From NCBI GenBank assembly GCA_037974665.1, contig CM075764.1, positions 79,941,825 to 80,005,824 on the forward strand: a DNA stretch of 64,000 nucleotides, written 5' to 3'. This DNA comes from Ehretia macrophylla. Its lineage: Eukaryota; Streptophyta; Magnoliopsida; Boraginales; Ehretiaceae. Positions within the stretch are counted from its first letter, which is position 1, and each line of letters starts with the position of its first letter. Shown here piece by piece: positions 26,201 through 37,719 of this stretch. The translations under genes were made by a program, and so were the position numbers. The notes under the pieces are model-generated. The model worked only from the letters and a program-made list of their open reading frames with translations, had not been told where the DNA came from and made no database searches.

Positions 26201-29200
26201 TTTGAAATGGTTTGGGACATGCTAGGAGGTGAGTGGTGGAGGCATCTGTTAGAAGGTGTGAAGGCATCTCTAGTAAATGTGCATGTCTTTGCTAGCGGTC
26301 AATGGAATTCCATGGTTTATGCATGACAATCCTTGTGAGGCTACACACTGACATAAAGACTAGTTAGCACAGTGATCATGCATCTTTAGGTGACTATTAA
26401 TATGGGTTTGTTTGTTTTATATGAGAATAGTGATTGGGCAGTGACATTAAGGCTTCATAAATTCCTTTTGATACCATGTCATACGAAGCGATCAAAGAGA
26501 ACCCCAAATTATGCATATGCTTCTTTAGCTTAATAATGGAGCACGTCATCTAGATTTCTGAAGTCAGAGAACCCCATTTTGAATTGTTTTTGAGTAATTG
26601 ATATTCTCTGAAGTCTTAAGAAGCATGTTTAATTTTGTTTAATATGTTCTGTTGTTACATGGTTTAGACATCTCTTCTTTTTGTTAAATATAAGGTGCAA
26701 TACCATGTTTGTTTTCTCTTTTCTAGTTTTGTTTTTCTGACTTTTGAAATTATAAGGGGATAAACCTCTAATTTTTAGAGTTTTAGGATTATATCAGTTG
26801 TCCAATTACTGCATAGACCTTCATCTGCTCCTGTAATTATTGAACAGGGATTAAGTAGGAAAAATCCATAAAAAAGAGGTTATTGGTCAAATATATAGAC
26901 ATGGGAAACGGATTGGTCAAATGAATAGACATGGGAAATGGAGGATATCATATAAGAAATATGTGCATCCAAATGACTGTTTAACAGATCGTTGACCATC
27001 TGTAGACTTAATGCAATATGTCTAGAAAGATGAATCCAATTTTTCATATAGGAGTCCTAGACAAATTAAGGATATTGGAGACCATGATTTAGCATCATAT
27101 TCAAATTCATAGAGAATATTAGCATAAGATAAATCCAATTAGCATGGTAGTTATTCTGATTCTGCCTTACAGTTGGCCATTCTTGATATAAATGTAATAT
27201 CAGCCATTTCTTTTTTCTTCTCCCTTCTCTTGGTTGATAAGTTGCAAAAGCCCCTCTTAGTACTCCCATAAATAGAGGGCAAATTCTAGTTCAATGTTCT
27301 CTAGTGTTGAACTCAAGAATCTAATGACCATTATTCAGAAAATCCAGAGTAATTGTTCAGGTGTCTGAAGACACCATGAAAAACTTGGTTGGATTCAGTT
27401 GAATAAATGTTCAAAGTGTATATGTTCGGAATACTGATAGTGATGTCAAATCTAGAAGATAAATGGATTAAGAGGCTATTATCTTAACAAATTATTATTA
27501 GGGGAAGCTTCTCTATCTCACATTTGCACGGTAAGAAGCTCTTGTTCTTTTTATGGAAATAGACGATGTTAGATACATCACCATCAGGATGGGTTTTCTT
27601 AGGTACTTCTCCTTTCTTCCTGACTAAATCTAATACGGTTTATTTTGAGTTACACTAATCATCAAGAAAGGGGGGCATCATCTAATAATAAAAGCAATTT
27701 TTTTGCAAGTTATCAAGGAAGTGCCATTACCTAGAACAGCCTTCTTTTGACAAAGAGAGATCAGACTTTTGGCCTCGTAAATAAATGATGATGCTGTTAG
27801 TTCGATCATTTTATTTCAATTTGTAAATGCATGAACCTTTCAAGAAGGGTAATAACGACCATTGATGTCCAATTAATCACGAAGAAGTAGGTCAAAAATA
27901 CTTTAAGGAGCTAACATGGTCAAGAGTTACGTTGACATATATAGAAATAATTCTGTATATGGAGAGTTTTATGCCCAAGAAATCAAATGTGTGAGCTACT
28001 GTAGGTTCTATAACTGATAATATGAAGAAATGACCTATCCAAAATATCACTGTGCTTGCTTGCTATCAATGAACATCGTACTGAGTACATCGTGCGTGAT
28101 GTCCATTGATGAATGTGCATGATAAAGTGACATCTTGACCTAACCTAGAGTCACTAGAGTATTTTACAAGGAGCTCGATGGCATCAAGTCTAGCCCAGAT
28201 TATTTGTCTCGCTCTTTATCTCTTTTTGATATCAGTTATTATTCATTTTGCTTTAATTTTTGGTTTCGCTATTTTGGTAACAGATCATGATGATACTCTT
28301 TCAGCCAAAAAAAGAATAAGAAAGAATTGGAAATTGGGGACCTATCTGTAGAAAAGATTGGATAACATTACCTTTAAATGTTCAGCTTTTTATCTGTTGG
28401 CTGGCTATTTAAGAAGCAAATTATCATCATCCTATATCGTATATGATACATAGAATCTTACTTGGAAATCATTTTGAGACGGTTGAAGCTGTACAAATAT
28501 CTACTTTTACTAGGAGTATCCTTCTTTGAACAAGTTTATATGAAATGGAAAACTGGGATTATGTCCTCAATATGTCAAGGTAGATCATAGGAAGCTCTTT
28601 GAAAACAGCTTTTCTCTTGCTTTAGATGAACAATGTTTCGGCTTCCTTAGTCTGTCTTTAAGAGAGTGATTTTTCATTACTCTTGTTCCTGTTAGAAATC
28701 ACTTGTGGTTTCTTTTCTGTGTTGGACATTTGTTCTTGTCCAAACAGCCATATCATGCTACCAAATATAAAGAATCCTTCTATTCAAGTCTATGGTTTTA
28801 TATGTTATCCTATTCTTACTTTTTCTGTTCTATTGATTAGAACTGTTATTCATCCTGGCAGCCACTAGTGGTCCAGTTGAGCAGCTTCTTCAGCAAAATT
28901 CTCGGGCCTTTGAACAGATTTCTATGAACTTAGCAACTCATCAGGTTAAGTATCTGTTAGTTTAATCTATATTTATGCACATTCCATTCATGTGGTAATT
29001 CATGTCTTTTAAGAGATTGAAACTACCTTCAATGCATCTACATACTGTCATTGATGTGGAAATATTTAGTAATCCATATTCCCCTCTTTGGATATTCTTG
29101 ATTACCTTTATACTGTTGAACGCTTGACACAGATATCAATGACAATATCTAGGCCCTTCTAGAATAGCTCTTGCACTTTTCTAACCGTAAGTACTTTGAT

Positions 29201-30623
29201 ATGAGGAGAGGAAAAGGAAGGAAAAAAAAATGACTTGCTATTACAGACGATATATGAATCGGATTTCTTCTTTGTTGCTTTCCTTTCTTCTCAGTCTCAA
29301 TATTTTTGTCGATCATATTAGGTATCAACTCTGTTGTTGCATCCAGACACATATCTCTTTGAAAATGTGAGTCATGCTTGTTGTCAGTCATATTTGGAAA
29401 ATTTAAAAAGGACGTTCCATCAATATAAGATAGTCATTGCGGCTTTGGTGCTTGAATGTACTTATTGCACTATGTTCCTTTGGATGCCACATACAAACAT
29501 ATGTTCCTTTGGATGCCACATACATTAAATCTAATTTTAGGTGAAAAACTTTGAAATAGAAATGTTTAAGGGGATGATGCACTGCATTAAGGATGCATTA
29601 GGGTACCCCCTGGATGTTTTACCCTGGATGTTTTAACTTGGTAATGCATAAATGGGAATAATTAAGGACAACCAACCACCTAGCTAATTAATTGTTCCTT
29701 TGGCGCAGATACGTGACAACATTGGCCTCTTGTGTCAAACTCGGGATAACATCCTCAAAATCTTAGACAGGTATGACAAATTTATCTGAATCCTTTACCG
29801 GGAAAAAGAAAAGAAAGAGAAACAGAAGGTACAGAAAACTGATTTGGCTCGTCAGTTTCTCAAAAATGCATTTCCAATATATTTTGTTGATTTATTTATC
29901 CCTCAAATTCACTTTATATCCCAAATCAGAACAGGCTTTGAAGCTTTTTCTGTAATCCATTCACAAATACCACTTTCATGTAATGGTTTTCCTATATTGC
30001 GGAAGCATCTTTTAAGCATATACTTATTCTAGAGTAAATGTAAAAGTAAGAAGGCATTTAATTACGTCTAAATTGTTCCACCTGATCAAAATGCTTTCTG
30101 AGTGTATTTTTGAAGAGAAGGTGGACAAATTTTTTATCGGTTGCTAAAGCGATGAGGAGAGAGGAAAGGGTTTTCATCTTCTTTTTCGTTTTATTTCGAA
30201 TATATGTTTTTTTCTAAAACCCTCGGCACGGGCGGGGGAGATTGAGGTTCTTTTCCATGTCGCCTAAATCTGAAAATATTAACAAGTCTGCAATTGAAGC
30301 TTTCTAGCAACAAATGATTTTTGTACTCATGTCTTGAAATGCTTCTGATCGAGTAGAAACCTTGGGTGGATAGGAAACAGATTCATTATTATTGTCTTTT
30401 CTACACTGCAACTACAAGCATCAATCGAACAGACTATATATTCTAAAATTTATTCTTCAAGTTTAAGCCCATATTTTCATTTGTTTATCTACTATACAAA
30501 TACATATATACATGCAGCCTCAATGACATGGCGGACATAATGAAGCAGATGCCTGCACTTCCAGTTAAGGTGAATGAAGATCTTGCAAATTCTATCCTTC
30601 CCCCCTCTCAACTCTTCAAATGA
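10758..30623 (+). CDS. DUF3755-family (Myb/SANT-like) protein, seven exons
   Basis: Exons: 10758-10963, 18557-18656, 20411-20485, 22376-22490, 28862-28944, 29709-29770, 30518-30623; the product is 248 aa. All six introns are GT..AG (donors GTAAGTG, GTATGCT, GTACGTT, GTTGGGT, GTTAAGT, GTATGAC) and the phases join without a stop. Residues about 53-102 form the conserved block with WTPEDQAILEE and KNKTVRDVALRCRWM, a Myb/SANT-like helical module. A basic stretch follows at 103-124 (KKEISKRRKEDLD), possibly a nuclear signal or DNA contact. The C-terminal part (about 166-248) carries LLQQNSRAFEQISMNL and LCQTRDNILKILD, predicted helices typical of DUF3755. I know the family as plant-specific and without a settled biochemical role; a nuclear, DNA- or chromatin-linked role is inference. 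Length fits the family. In-frame ATGs at 10773 and 10776 are alternative starts. Introns 1 and 4 (7.6 and 6.4 kb) are unusually long and transposon-laden. Confidence 0.88.
12772..13680. mobile_element. Candidate non-autonomous DNA transposon
   Basis: A 9-bp direct repeat CTTAACATA occurs at 12763-12771 and 13681-13689, the size of a Mutator-type target duplication. Just inside the left copy is GTGTTTGAAATAAATTC. Its near-inverse, ending CATTTATTTCAAACAG, lies about 30 bp inside the right copy. The inverted repeats are therefore not both flush with the direct repeats, which weakens the case. No transposase is encoded. Confidence 0.35.
14595..14834 (+). other. Unrecognised coding-like ORF in intron 1
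   Basis: A 79-codon ORF whose C-terminal half (KNGTLFRFVGFVRSRIT and neighbours) has balanced composition unlike the AT-rich surroundings. I do not recognise the product. It could be a gene fragment, a transposon relic or chance. There is no matching splice structure linking it to the DUF3755 exons, and ORFs overlap on the other strand. Confidence 0.25.
14915..15226 (-). other. Unrecognised coding-like ORF in intron 1, minus strand
   Basis: A 103-codon ORF on the minus strand with non-repetitive protein-like composition (for example HWYENKLSMNDDIQDWKKLF). The frame stays open upstream of the ATG for some distance. I do not recognise the family. Its position inside an intron, antisense to the gene, and its lack of a clear promoter suggest a captured gene fragment or transposon remnant. 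Confidence 0.25.
16880..17215 (-). pseudogene. RTE-type LINE, degenerate C-terminus and 3' end
   Basis: On the minus strand, broken frames read ENRMRENNLRLF, HPLEGVK and ALNRNEW-like motifs, then NPTK and DKGLAWFSL. They fall in the order seen at the C-terminus of plant RTE-like LINEs (MREN.LRWFGHV, APVRRCE, NRNEWR, VADPT). The nucleotide stretch with AGCCTTTATCTCATTTGGTG is the degenerate form of the widespread tail AAGCCTTATCCCACTAGGTG. Several stops and frameshifts make it non-functional. Confidence 0.6.
19229..19507 (+). mobile_element. Short solo LTR (279 bp) in intron 2
   Basis: The sequence begins TGTTAAGGATATGCC and ends CTTTCTATCA. It contains a TATA box (TCTATAAATACTC) and a downstream pyrimidine-rich end. 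CATCG precedes it and CATCA follows it, a one-mismatch 5-bp target duplication. Together these fit a solo LTR, copia-like from the start motif. No internal region is present. Orientation is taken from the TATA box. Confidence 0.5.
19518..19562 (-). mobile_element. RTE-type LINE 3' tail fragment
   Basis: Contains CCAAGCCTTATCCCACTAGA, the reverse complement of the end of plant RTE-like LINEs. Only this tail of about 45 bp is recognisable. It sits just after the solo LTR in intron 2. Confidence 0.45.
20486..22375 (+). other. Intron 3 of the DUF3755 gene
   Basis: A stretch of 1.9 kb with a (CT)n run near 20668-20685 and no recognisable gene or transposon. The ORFs at 20508-20726, 21135-21356 and 21363-21659 show no family signature. 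Confidence 0.6.
23097..23190 (+). pseudogene. RTE-type LINE C-terminal scrap
   Basis: A broken plus-strand frame reads TLDINE, QIHTADPS and WEKAWFGLD, matching the end of RTE-like ORFs (NRDEWR, VADPT, DKAW). The DNA CTCCTAGTGGGAGAAAGCTT corresponds to the conserved tail. Stops interrupt the frame. Confidence 0.5.
26150..26290 (+). pseudogene. RTE-type LINE scrap, WFGH motif region
   Basis: The plus strand reads KDKMRENYLKWFG, then after a one-base shift ASVRRCE. This is the characteristic MREN.LRWFGHV...APVRRCE segment of plant LINEs. It lies upstream of the C-terminus in an intact element, but here it lies 3 kb downstream of the scrap at 23097, so the two are separate relics or rearranged. 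Confidence 0.55.
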
Positions 30624-31439
30624 AACGCTGATGAACCTGCTGTTATCATACGAGGATATATACAACACTAATTATTAATTGACCAATGTTTTTTATATGG
30701 TAAAGACCCTGCATGGATTTACCCAACTTCCCATATATAAACAGCAAATGATTGTCAGTCAAGCTGCTTTGGAATCTTGTCTCTCATGAGCGACACCTTT
30801 GTTGTAAAGCTTGAACATACTACTTTTCCTTATATTCCTTTTTTGTCTCTGCTTAAAATCAACTGTACAGATTCTTTTCTACGATTGTGCAATTATAAAG
30901 TAATATCTAGTTTTTTTATTTTTATATCGAGAATGGATTTTCTCTTCTCTAGTTAGTCTTGAATTCCTTACCAGATGGCTAAGTATAAATTACTGTATGA
31001 AAATCAATCAAAAAAAAAAAAGAAAGATACAGACCATACGAAGAATTGAAAGGCTGATTTCGATTATTCAAGACACTCACGCCATAACCCCATGACTCAC
31101 CTGCAACTATTAATATGACAAGCCATCATACGAATGTCGAAATTAATAGCTAGCCAAACAAGGTTGAACTTACCAGTTATCAACGGATCAAGATATTCTC
31201 CTAATTAACAATATATTTCAATATTCTAATATTGTAAATAACAAACATTTGATCTAATGGCTATATTAAGTCCTCGCCATTAGATCAAAATATTTAAAGT
31301 ATCACCCAACAAAAACATTTTCTCTTCATTTTCTGTAATATAAAAATTCAATGAATGATTGAAATGCAATGCTAGATGTTAAATAAAACATTAGTTAGAA
31401 AGATGATCGAAACTGATATGAATATGATCGGTCCATCTT
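30624..31439 (+). other. 3' flank of the DUF3755 gene
   Basis: Probable 3' untranslated region and downstream spacer. No canonical AATAAA is obvious close to the stop; near-matches such as ATTATAAAGTAAT occur around 30892. No gene is seen. Confidence 0.4.
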
Positions 31440-32032
31440 TTAACAATTCAACTACCAGATTAGTGGATACTAAAAGGATTGGCTATAAGTGCAAGTGGAG
31501 ATTGTTGGAGATATGTCTATCAAGCCAATCACTCAGTAAATAATGATATGGGATATTTTGTTATTAGTAGTCTTACTGTATAAAGTTTCAATATAATGAA
31601 AGAATCATTTGTCATTTTTTTTATCATTTATATTTTAACTTTGTTGTTTTCATAAGAGTTATAAGCAAATGATAAAAAATATGAAAATATTGACATAGGG
31701 TTGAACGACAAGAGTTATGGTACATGAGAGTCGATATCTGAAACATTCCTAAAAGTATTCAAGGTCATAGGATTTGTTGAGACTGGATATCGATAGATTC
31801 GTGAAGATCTATATGCAGTTAGCTCTACCTTGGAGGTATGATTGATCTCATAAATCACTGGTGTGAGACATCTGGACTTATGTATAGTTGTGTAAGATGA
31901 TACATATACCCAACATGATCATCAAAAGCACTTAATGGGAGCTTCATCTGCCTAAGTAGTTTTGCAGGTGATAGTTATGCAAAGTCCTCCTTGGACTCAG
32001 GGGTACCATAGTAGCTTGTAAGCAATCAGTGT
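31440..32032 (+). mobile_element. Copia 3' end: polypurine tract and truncated 3' LTR
   Basis: At about 31488-31500 a purine tract (GTGCAAGTGGAGAT) directly precedes TGTTGGAGATATGTC. This is the usual junction of a Ty1/copia internal region with its 3' LTR. Upstream codons (DTKRIGYKCKW-like) look like the polyprotein end. The LTR runs about 530 bp and is cut at 32033 by the gypsy LTR, so this element was there first. Its other parts are not found in the left flank. Confidence 0.6.
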
Positions 32033-34428
32033 TGTCACGCCCCAACTTGACCCCACTTACGATCAGTCAGGATGCAACGGAATTTCGGTAATATAACGTC
32101 TGTAAAATGGACAACATGACTCTAAACCAATCCTTTAAAACACCCCACAACCCATCAACAACTTCAACAACCATTCCAACAACATACATACACCAAAACC
32201 ATTCATTATATAACCATACAACATCCCAACCATAAGTCATATGCCTCCGTTTCAACAACATACCACAAGCTATACTATACATATGCATAATAGGTTCAAA
32301 ACTAGTCTAGCAACGTATTCATGTTCCAAAAGTAAGACAACTAAACTAGCATTATACTTTTCACTATCTTTATATCATCTTTTACATTACAACTTCAAAA
32401 CTTAAACAGTACAACAAACTACATAGTGTAAAACAATATAAAAGCACTCCAGCAAAACATCAAGGACAAGACTCTTTCACATTTGACTCGTCCACATAAT
32501 GCTCGTACTCAGTCTCCTGAGTCACGTACCCGAACTCCGGCTCAGTAACACTTGAAAGTCAGCAAAGAGGGTGAGCTTATACAATACAAAGCTCAGCGAG
32601 GGTTCAAAAGACATTTTGAAAACACTTTCTTTACCACTTGGGAAATCATCCTATGAACAATAACATACAATAAACTTCATCAACAACATTAATTCAATTA
32701 AAACAACAGAAATAACCATTCAATTGAGAAAGGATACACTAGTTGGTGTAGCTCCATATGCCATCACGATCTCAATTAACCCTTTACGCCCATTGATACA
32801 TTCCGGAAGTACCCCATTTTAGACCCGCACTCCATGGCATCTCTGTCCATGCGAGATAAGGGATAACACATGATAGTCATGCCGTTTTTAACTTGACAGC
32901 CCGATACTGCCCGAGAGGTGGCACACACTATCATGACTCATAACAATAATAATAAACATTTCATATTCTGAGAAGACAACAAAGTAACTTATCTTCTAGT
33001 ACAACAACAATCATCAATCAACACAACACTAATTAAACAACTAAAACGACCAAGTTAGATGACAAAGTAGGCCACCCAACTTAACACACATTTCAACATG
33101 CATTCAAACCCAAACCTACTCAACAACAATCCAAGAAACAACTACTCAAACACTACCAAACAACTAAAGACAATAGTTTAGCATTTCAAAGAAAGACTAA
33201 ACAACCTTCTAAAATTCATAACTTACAATCTACTAATCAAACAGCCCCCGAACCTTCTCCTACCACTCAACCACTCAAGCAACTACATTAACCCCCTAGG
33301 AAACCAACCAAAAGCCACTCAAAACAAGCCCAACAAACCTTATTTTGGCAATGCACCTAGACTGATTTTTTGACCTTTTTCTATGGCATTCAAATTGAAA
33401 ATTTGGCATTACAAGATTACTACACAATAATTAACAAGCCTATAGAAGCAACTACCCTTCAAATTCAACAACTACAACAACAATTATTCAAATATAAGCC
33501 AAGTAATCAATTTAAATACCCAAAAAATGAAAATACAAGCTACTACGTTTAAAATGGCTACAAATGCATATAATTGGTCCTTATCATCTACTAAGCAATA
33601 ATCTAACATCAATTTAACAAAATAGCAACTACAAATGGGTCAACCAAAAATTCAACTCAACTTTAAAATAATGAACTATATTTTTCCCTTACCTTTGATG
33701 CCAAATAATGTTAGAAATGTGTAGAATGGATATCCAACAAGCAATTTCAAGCTTTGAATGAAGTTGTTTGGCCTTGAATTGCAAAATCTATGAGAAAATT
33801 TCTTGAAAACTTAAGCAAAATGTCTTCTCTTTTTTCTCCTTGGAGTTTCAGCCAACTAGGTGAGTTTTGAGTGTGTTGTGAGCTTATTTTATGAGTTATG
33901 TATGTATATTGCATATATATAAGCTTGGTCAAAGGTTTTAAGAAAAAGTCAAAGTTGACAACATTTTAGTTTTTGTTAGTTTTTTAGTTATAAGCTTATA
34001 TATATATATATATTCCAACACTTATACTATATTTAGTTAAGTATTTTTATTTGACAACATATTATAAATGCATACATATACATACAACCAAGCTATAAAA
34101 CTAAATTTTGCAAAAGAAGAAAAATCTATTTAAATTCCTAATTTGTTTTAGAATAAGTTTTTATCAAACACGGGTGTATTAATAATAGAGGACTAGGTTT
34201 TCAAACATTTAAAAGACCAGTTTCAAAATTCTAGTGGACGTGTCTTCAAACACTATTCACAAAACTCAACGATAAAATTTTCAATGCAGATTTTTATGAA
34301 AATTTCATGAATGCTTACATATCATGTAATAGAAGTAATAATCACATAATTAACATATTTTAATTCAAATAACATATAAACAAGTCAAAACACGTAATTT
34401 TACACAAAGGGAATTTTGGGGTTTCACA
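32033..34428 (-). mobile_element. 3' LTR of gypsy element A (2396 bp)
   Basis: On the minus strand it begins TGTGAAACCCC and ends GGGGCGTGACA, TG..CA bounded. A polypurine tract lies next to its 5' boundary (34429-34444). The first 210 bp on the plus strand match 43997-44207, the surviving part of the other LTR, almost base for base. The short ORFs inside (32067-32288, 33370-33552, 33747-33932) are not genes. Confidence 0.88.
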
Positions 34429-34444
34429 TTCTCCCCCCCTAAAA
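34429..34444 (-). promoter_or_regulatory. Polypurine tract of gypsy element A
   Basis: On the minus strand, TTTTAGGGGGGGAGAA lies immediately before the LTR start TGTGAAAC. This is the expected primer for plus-strand DNA synthesis. Confidence 0.85.
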
Positions 34445-34476
34445 GAAATTTCGCCCTCGAAATTCTTACTTGCTTC

Positions 34477-35880
34477 TCAAAAAAAATATGGGTACTGGTT
34501 CTGAATCTGATCTCTTCTCTCCCAAGTAGTTTCCTTGATACCGTGATGATTCCACAATACTTTAACCATCGAAATCTTTTTCGACCTTAACTCCCATTCC
34601 ATCTGATCTAGAATATGAATCAGCCGCTCATTATAAGTCAGATTGTCTCGAAGCTGTAACGACTCTGGTTCTAGAATATGAGACAGATCCGGATAATACT
34701 TCCTCAAAGTAGATATGTGGAAGACATCATGAACATTAGAGAAGTTCTGAGGCAAAGCTAACTGATACACTAACTTGTCAACTCTGCTAGTAATCTCAAA
34801 TGGCCCTGCAAACCTCGGACTCAACTTACCACCTTTACCATGACAAGCAAAACCCTTACGAGGAGACAATTTCAAGAAAACTCGATCCCCGACTGCAAAC
34901 TCCAAATCCCGACAACGCTTATCAGTATAACTCTTGTATCTGCTTTGTGCGGTCAGCATTCTCTACCTAATCAACTGGACATTCTCAATCTTCTCTAGAA
35001 GTTCTGGTATCATAGTTGGATCAATAACCTTCATCTCCCCTACCTTGTCCCAGTATAAAGGTAATCGGTACTTACGGCCATAGAGAGCTGCATAAGGTGC
35101 CATCCTAATAGTTGTTTGATAACTATTGTTATAAGTAAACTCGGCTAGCGGTAGATGTTTCTCCCAGTTCTTCCCGAAGTCGAAAACACAAGCCCTGAGC
35201 ATATCTTCCAGAATTTGAATAGTTCTCTCTAACTGACCGTCGGTCTGTGGATGATACGCTGTGCTGAAACTCAACTCAGTACCCAAAGTTTCCTGAAGTT
35301 TATCCCAAAATCGAGAAGTAATCCGAGGATCTAGATCAGATACAGTACTGACTAGAATTTTGTGAAGTTTAACAATCTGATCCAAATAAAGATCTACCAG
35401 CTTTACAAGTTCATCTCTCATCCTCATCGGAATAAAATGAGTTGTCTTCGTCAAATAGTCCATGACAACCCAAATTGCATCACAACCTCTCAGTGTTGTA
35501 GGCAAACCAGTGACAAAGTCCATCGTAACGTGTTCCTATTTTCACTCCGGTATTGCTAGCGGCTGAAGTAACTTTGCGGGTCGTTGATGTTTAGTTTTCA
35601 CTCGCTGACAAGTCAAACATTTGGATACAAACTGAGCAACCACCATTTTCATGTTGTTCCACTAATAATGTTGTTTCAAGTCCCGGTACATCTTGTTTCC
35701 ACCGGGATGAATGGTTTACTTAGAATTATGAGCCTCCTCTAGAATACCTCTCCTCAAACCCGGTTCATTGGGAACACACACCTTGTTCCGAAACCGAAGA
35801 ATACCATTCTCATGTAATTTGAAGTCAAAGTCGATCATCCGTAATCTGATCCTTGATCTTCCGAAGTTTTGCATCAAGTT
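34477..35880 (-). pseudogene. Gypsy element A integrase with chromodomain-like tail
   Basis: This is the last part of the Ty3/gypsy polyprotein, which inserts the DNA copy into the genome. In order on the minus strand: a zinc-binding HPGGNKMYRDL region with CLTCQ (about 35600-35720), the catalytic core from MDFVTGLP (first Asp) through VSDLDPRITSRFW (second Asp) to STAYHPQTDGQLERT (Glu), then the C-terminal KLSPRFAGPFEI and VFHISTLRKY blocks. It ends with a chromodomain-like tail (VKVLWNHHGIKETTWE). This order and the tail place it among plant chromoviruses, most likely Tekay/Del; the clade is inferred. A stop between the two long ORFs (near 34960) and others upstream of 35523 break the frame. 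The chromodomain would target modified histones. Confidence 0.85.
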
Positions 35881-35949
35881 GCTGAGCTTCTCTAATCTGA
35901 GACAGCAATAAAGGTTGAATTTGTTGATGTGAACACATCACCCCAACCT

Positions 35950-37469
35950 GAGTCAACTCGGGTTCCATTAACTAACTTCCTTAAGCACCTCCCACTTTTT
36001 AACTGTCAAGCAAGTAATATCTGCCTTACGGCTAAGAGCATCTGCTACAACATTTGCCTTCCCAGGCAGATAATTGATAGAAAAATTATAATCTTCCAAA
36101 AGTTCCATCCACCTCTGTTGCTGCATATTCAACTCCTTCTGTAAGAATAAGTACTTTAGACTTTTATGATCAATGAAGATTTCAAACTTACTGCCCCACA
36201 GATAGTGACGCCGTTTTTTCAGTGTGAATACAATAGTTGCCAACTCTAAATCATGAGTCAGATAGTTCACCTCATATGGTTTTAACTTTCTGGAAGCATA
36301 GGCGATAACTCAACCATTCTGCATAAGTACGCAACCTAAGCCCTCATTGGATGTATCGCTATAGATGACCATATTATATGTTCCCTCTAGCAATGTAAGT
36401 ACCGGAGCAGTAGTCAACCTCCTTTTCAACTCCTGAAACCCACTCTCACACTTCTCATCCCACGTAAAACTTGTTCTCTTCTAAGATAGCTTAGAAAGTG
36501 GCCTCGCGATCTTAGAAAAGTCCCTCACAAACCTGCGGTAGTAACCCACAAAACCAAGAAAGTTGCGAACCTCCGTAACATTTTCTGGCCTTTTCCAAGA
36601 CATCACCACTTCAATCGTAGTGGGATCTATTGAGATACCGTTCTAAGTAATCACGTGGCCTAGAAAAGATATTTGTTGTAGCTAGAATTCACATTTACTG
36701 ACCTTCGCAAACAACTGATGCTCCTGAAGTTTCTGTAGGACAAGTCGTAGATGTTGCTCGTGCTCTGACTCAATATTAGAATATACTAAGATATCATCAA
36801 TGAATGAATTGGTCCAGATACGGCTGAAAGATTTGATGCATAAGATCCGTGAATGCTGCTGGTGCATTAGTTAGTTCAAAGGGCATAACTACAAATTTGT
36901 AATGCCCGTACCGAGTCCTAAAAGCAGACTTTGGAACATCATTCGTACGAATCCGAAACTGATAATACCCTTGCCTCAAGTCAAATTTAGAGTAGACTTT
37001 GGCTCCCTAAAGTTGATCAAACAACTCGTCAATCAATGGTAAAGGATACTTGTTCTTGATGGTCATCTGATTCAAACCCCGATAATCGATACATAATCTC
37101 AATGTACCATCCTTCTTCCTCACAAATAAAACAGGTGTTCCCCACGGTGAAGAACTCTACTGAATGAATCCCTCCCCACGGTGAAGAACTCTGCTGAATG
37201 AATCCCTTCTCTAATAACTCTTGTAATTGAGTTTTCAGCTCTTTAAGCTCAGCTGGTGCCATTCGGTACGCTGATTTAGAAATAGGTTGAGTACCAGTAA
37301 GCAAATTGATCACAAACTCAATATCTCTTTCTAGCGACAGTCTTGGCAACTCCTCGGGAAATAAATTGGGATATTCCCGAATTATAGGAACTTCCTCTAG
37401 CTTTAGCTTATCAGATGGCTTGTTGATCAAATAAGCTAGATAACCCGAACATCCTTTACTTACCAGCTT
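35950..37469 (-). pseudogene. Gypsy element A reverse transcriptase and RNase H
   Basis: This is the middle of pol, which copies element RNA into DNA and removes the RNA. From the high end: LVSKGCSGYLAYLINK linker, REYPNLFPEELP, ELKTQLQELLEKGFIQ, then [12 protein letters not shown] and [10 protein letters not shown] (catalytic Asp pair), VRNFLGFVGYYRRF, and RNase H with ASRKLKPYE and [19 protein letters not shown], ending [15 protein letters not shown]. Inactivating changes include a 34-bp tandem duplication at 37141-37208, a frameshift after LDQFIH near 36800, and several in-frame stops (near 36490, 36690 and 37008). The N-terminal side is cut at 37469 by the LINE/plastid insert. The counterpart continues at 41231. 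Confidence 0.85.
37141..37208. repeat. 34-bp tandem duplication in reverse transcriptase
   Basis: The block CCCACGGTGAAGAACTCTAC and its continuation occurs at 37141 and again at 37175 with one or two changes. In protein terms the SSPWG motif region is duplicated, and the 34-bp length shifts the frame. Confidence 0.85.
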
Positions 37470-37719
37470 ATCTAATTGTATTAGTGTCTATAATTGATTT
37501 CTTCTGTGTAATACTAATCGATAGGGCCTCATTGGTAAGTGCTACAAGATCTCGTGCATTGGGAACCCATGGCTATGGACCCGAATCCGTTAGTATGGAA
37601 CATTTTCTTTTCCAAGTGAAATCCCCTAGTATATGAAAGAGTGAAAAAGTGCTTTCGTTGTTGTGGAATAAGAAGCCTTCGTATCTTAATGCACGTATTT
37701 AATTTATTCGAAGCACTTA
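37470..37719 (-). pseudogene. ycf2: Plastid ycf2 fragment (nuclear copy)
   Basis: On the minus strand the fragment reads [40 protein letters not shown] and [19 protein letters not shown], matching a C-terminal-half segment of the plastid Ycf2 protein just after its AAA-type region. One extra base after the AMGS codons shifts the frame. Ycf2 is part of the plastid import-motor complex; here only about 83 codons survive and cannot function. It joins directly to the infA piece at 37719/37720 and to the gypsy reverse transcriptase at 37469/37470. In a plastome, ycf2 and infA are far apart. Confidence 0.85.

Larger units (their letters stand above)
22491..28861 (+). other. Intron 4 of the DUF3755 gene (6.4 kb)
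   Basis: Long AT-rich intron. Only two LINE scraps (23097-23190 and 26150-26290) were recognised. The rest, including short ORFs at 24799-25029, 25036-25338 and 27066-27269, gives no family signal. The donor GTTGGGT is weaker than those of the other introns. Confidence 0.6.
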
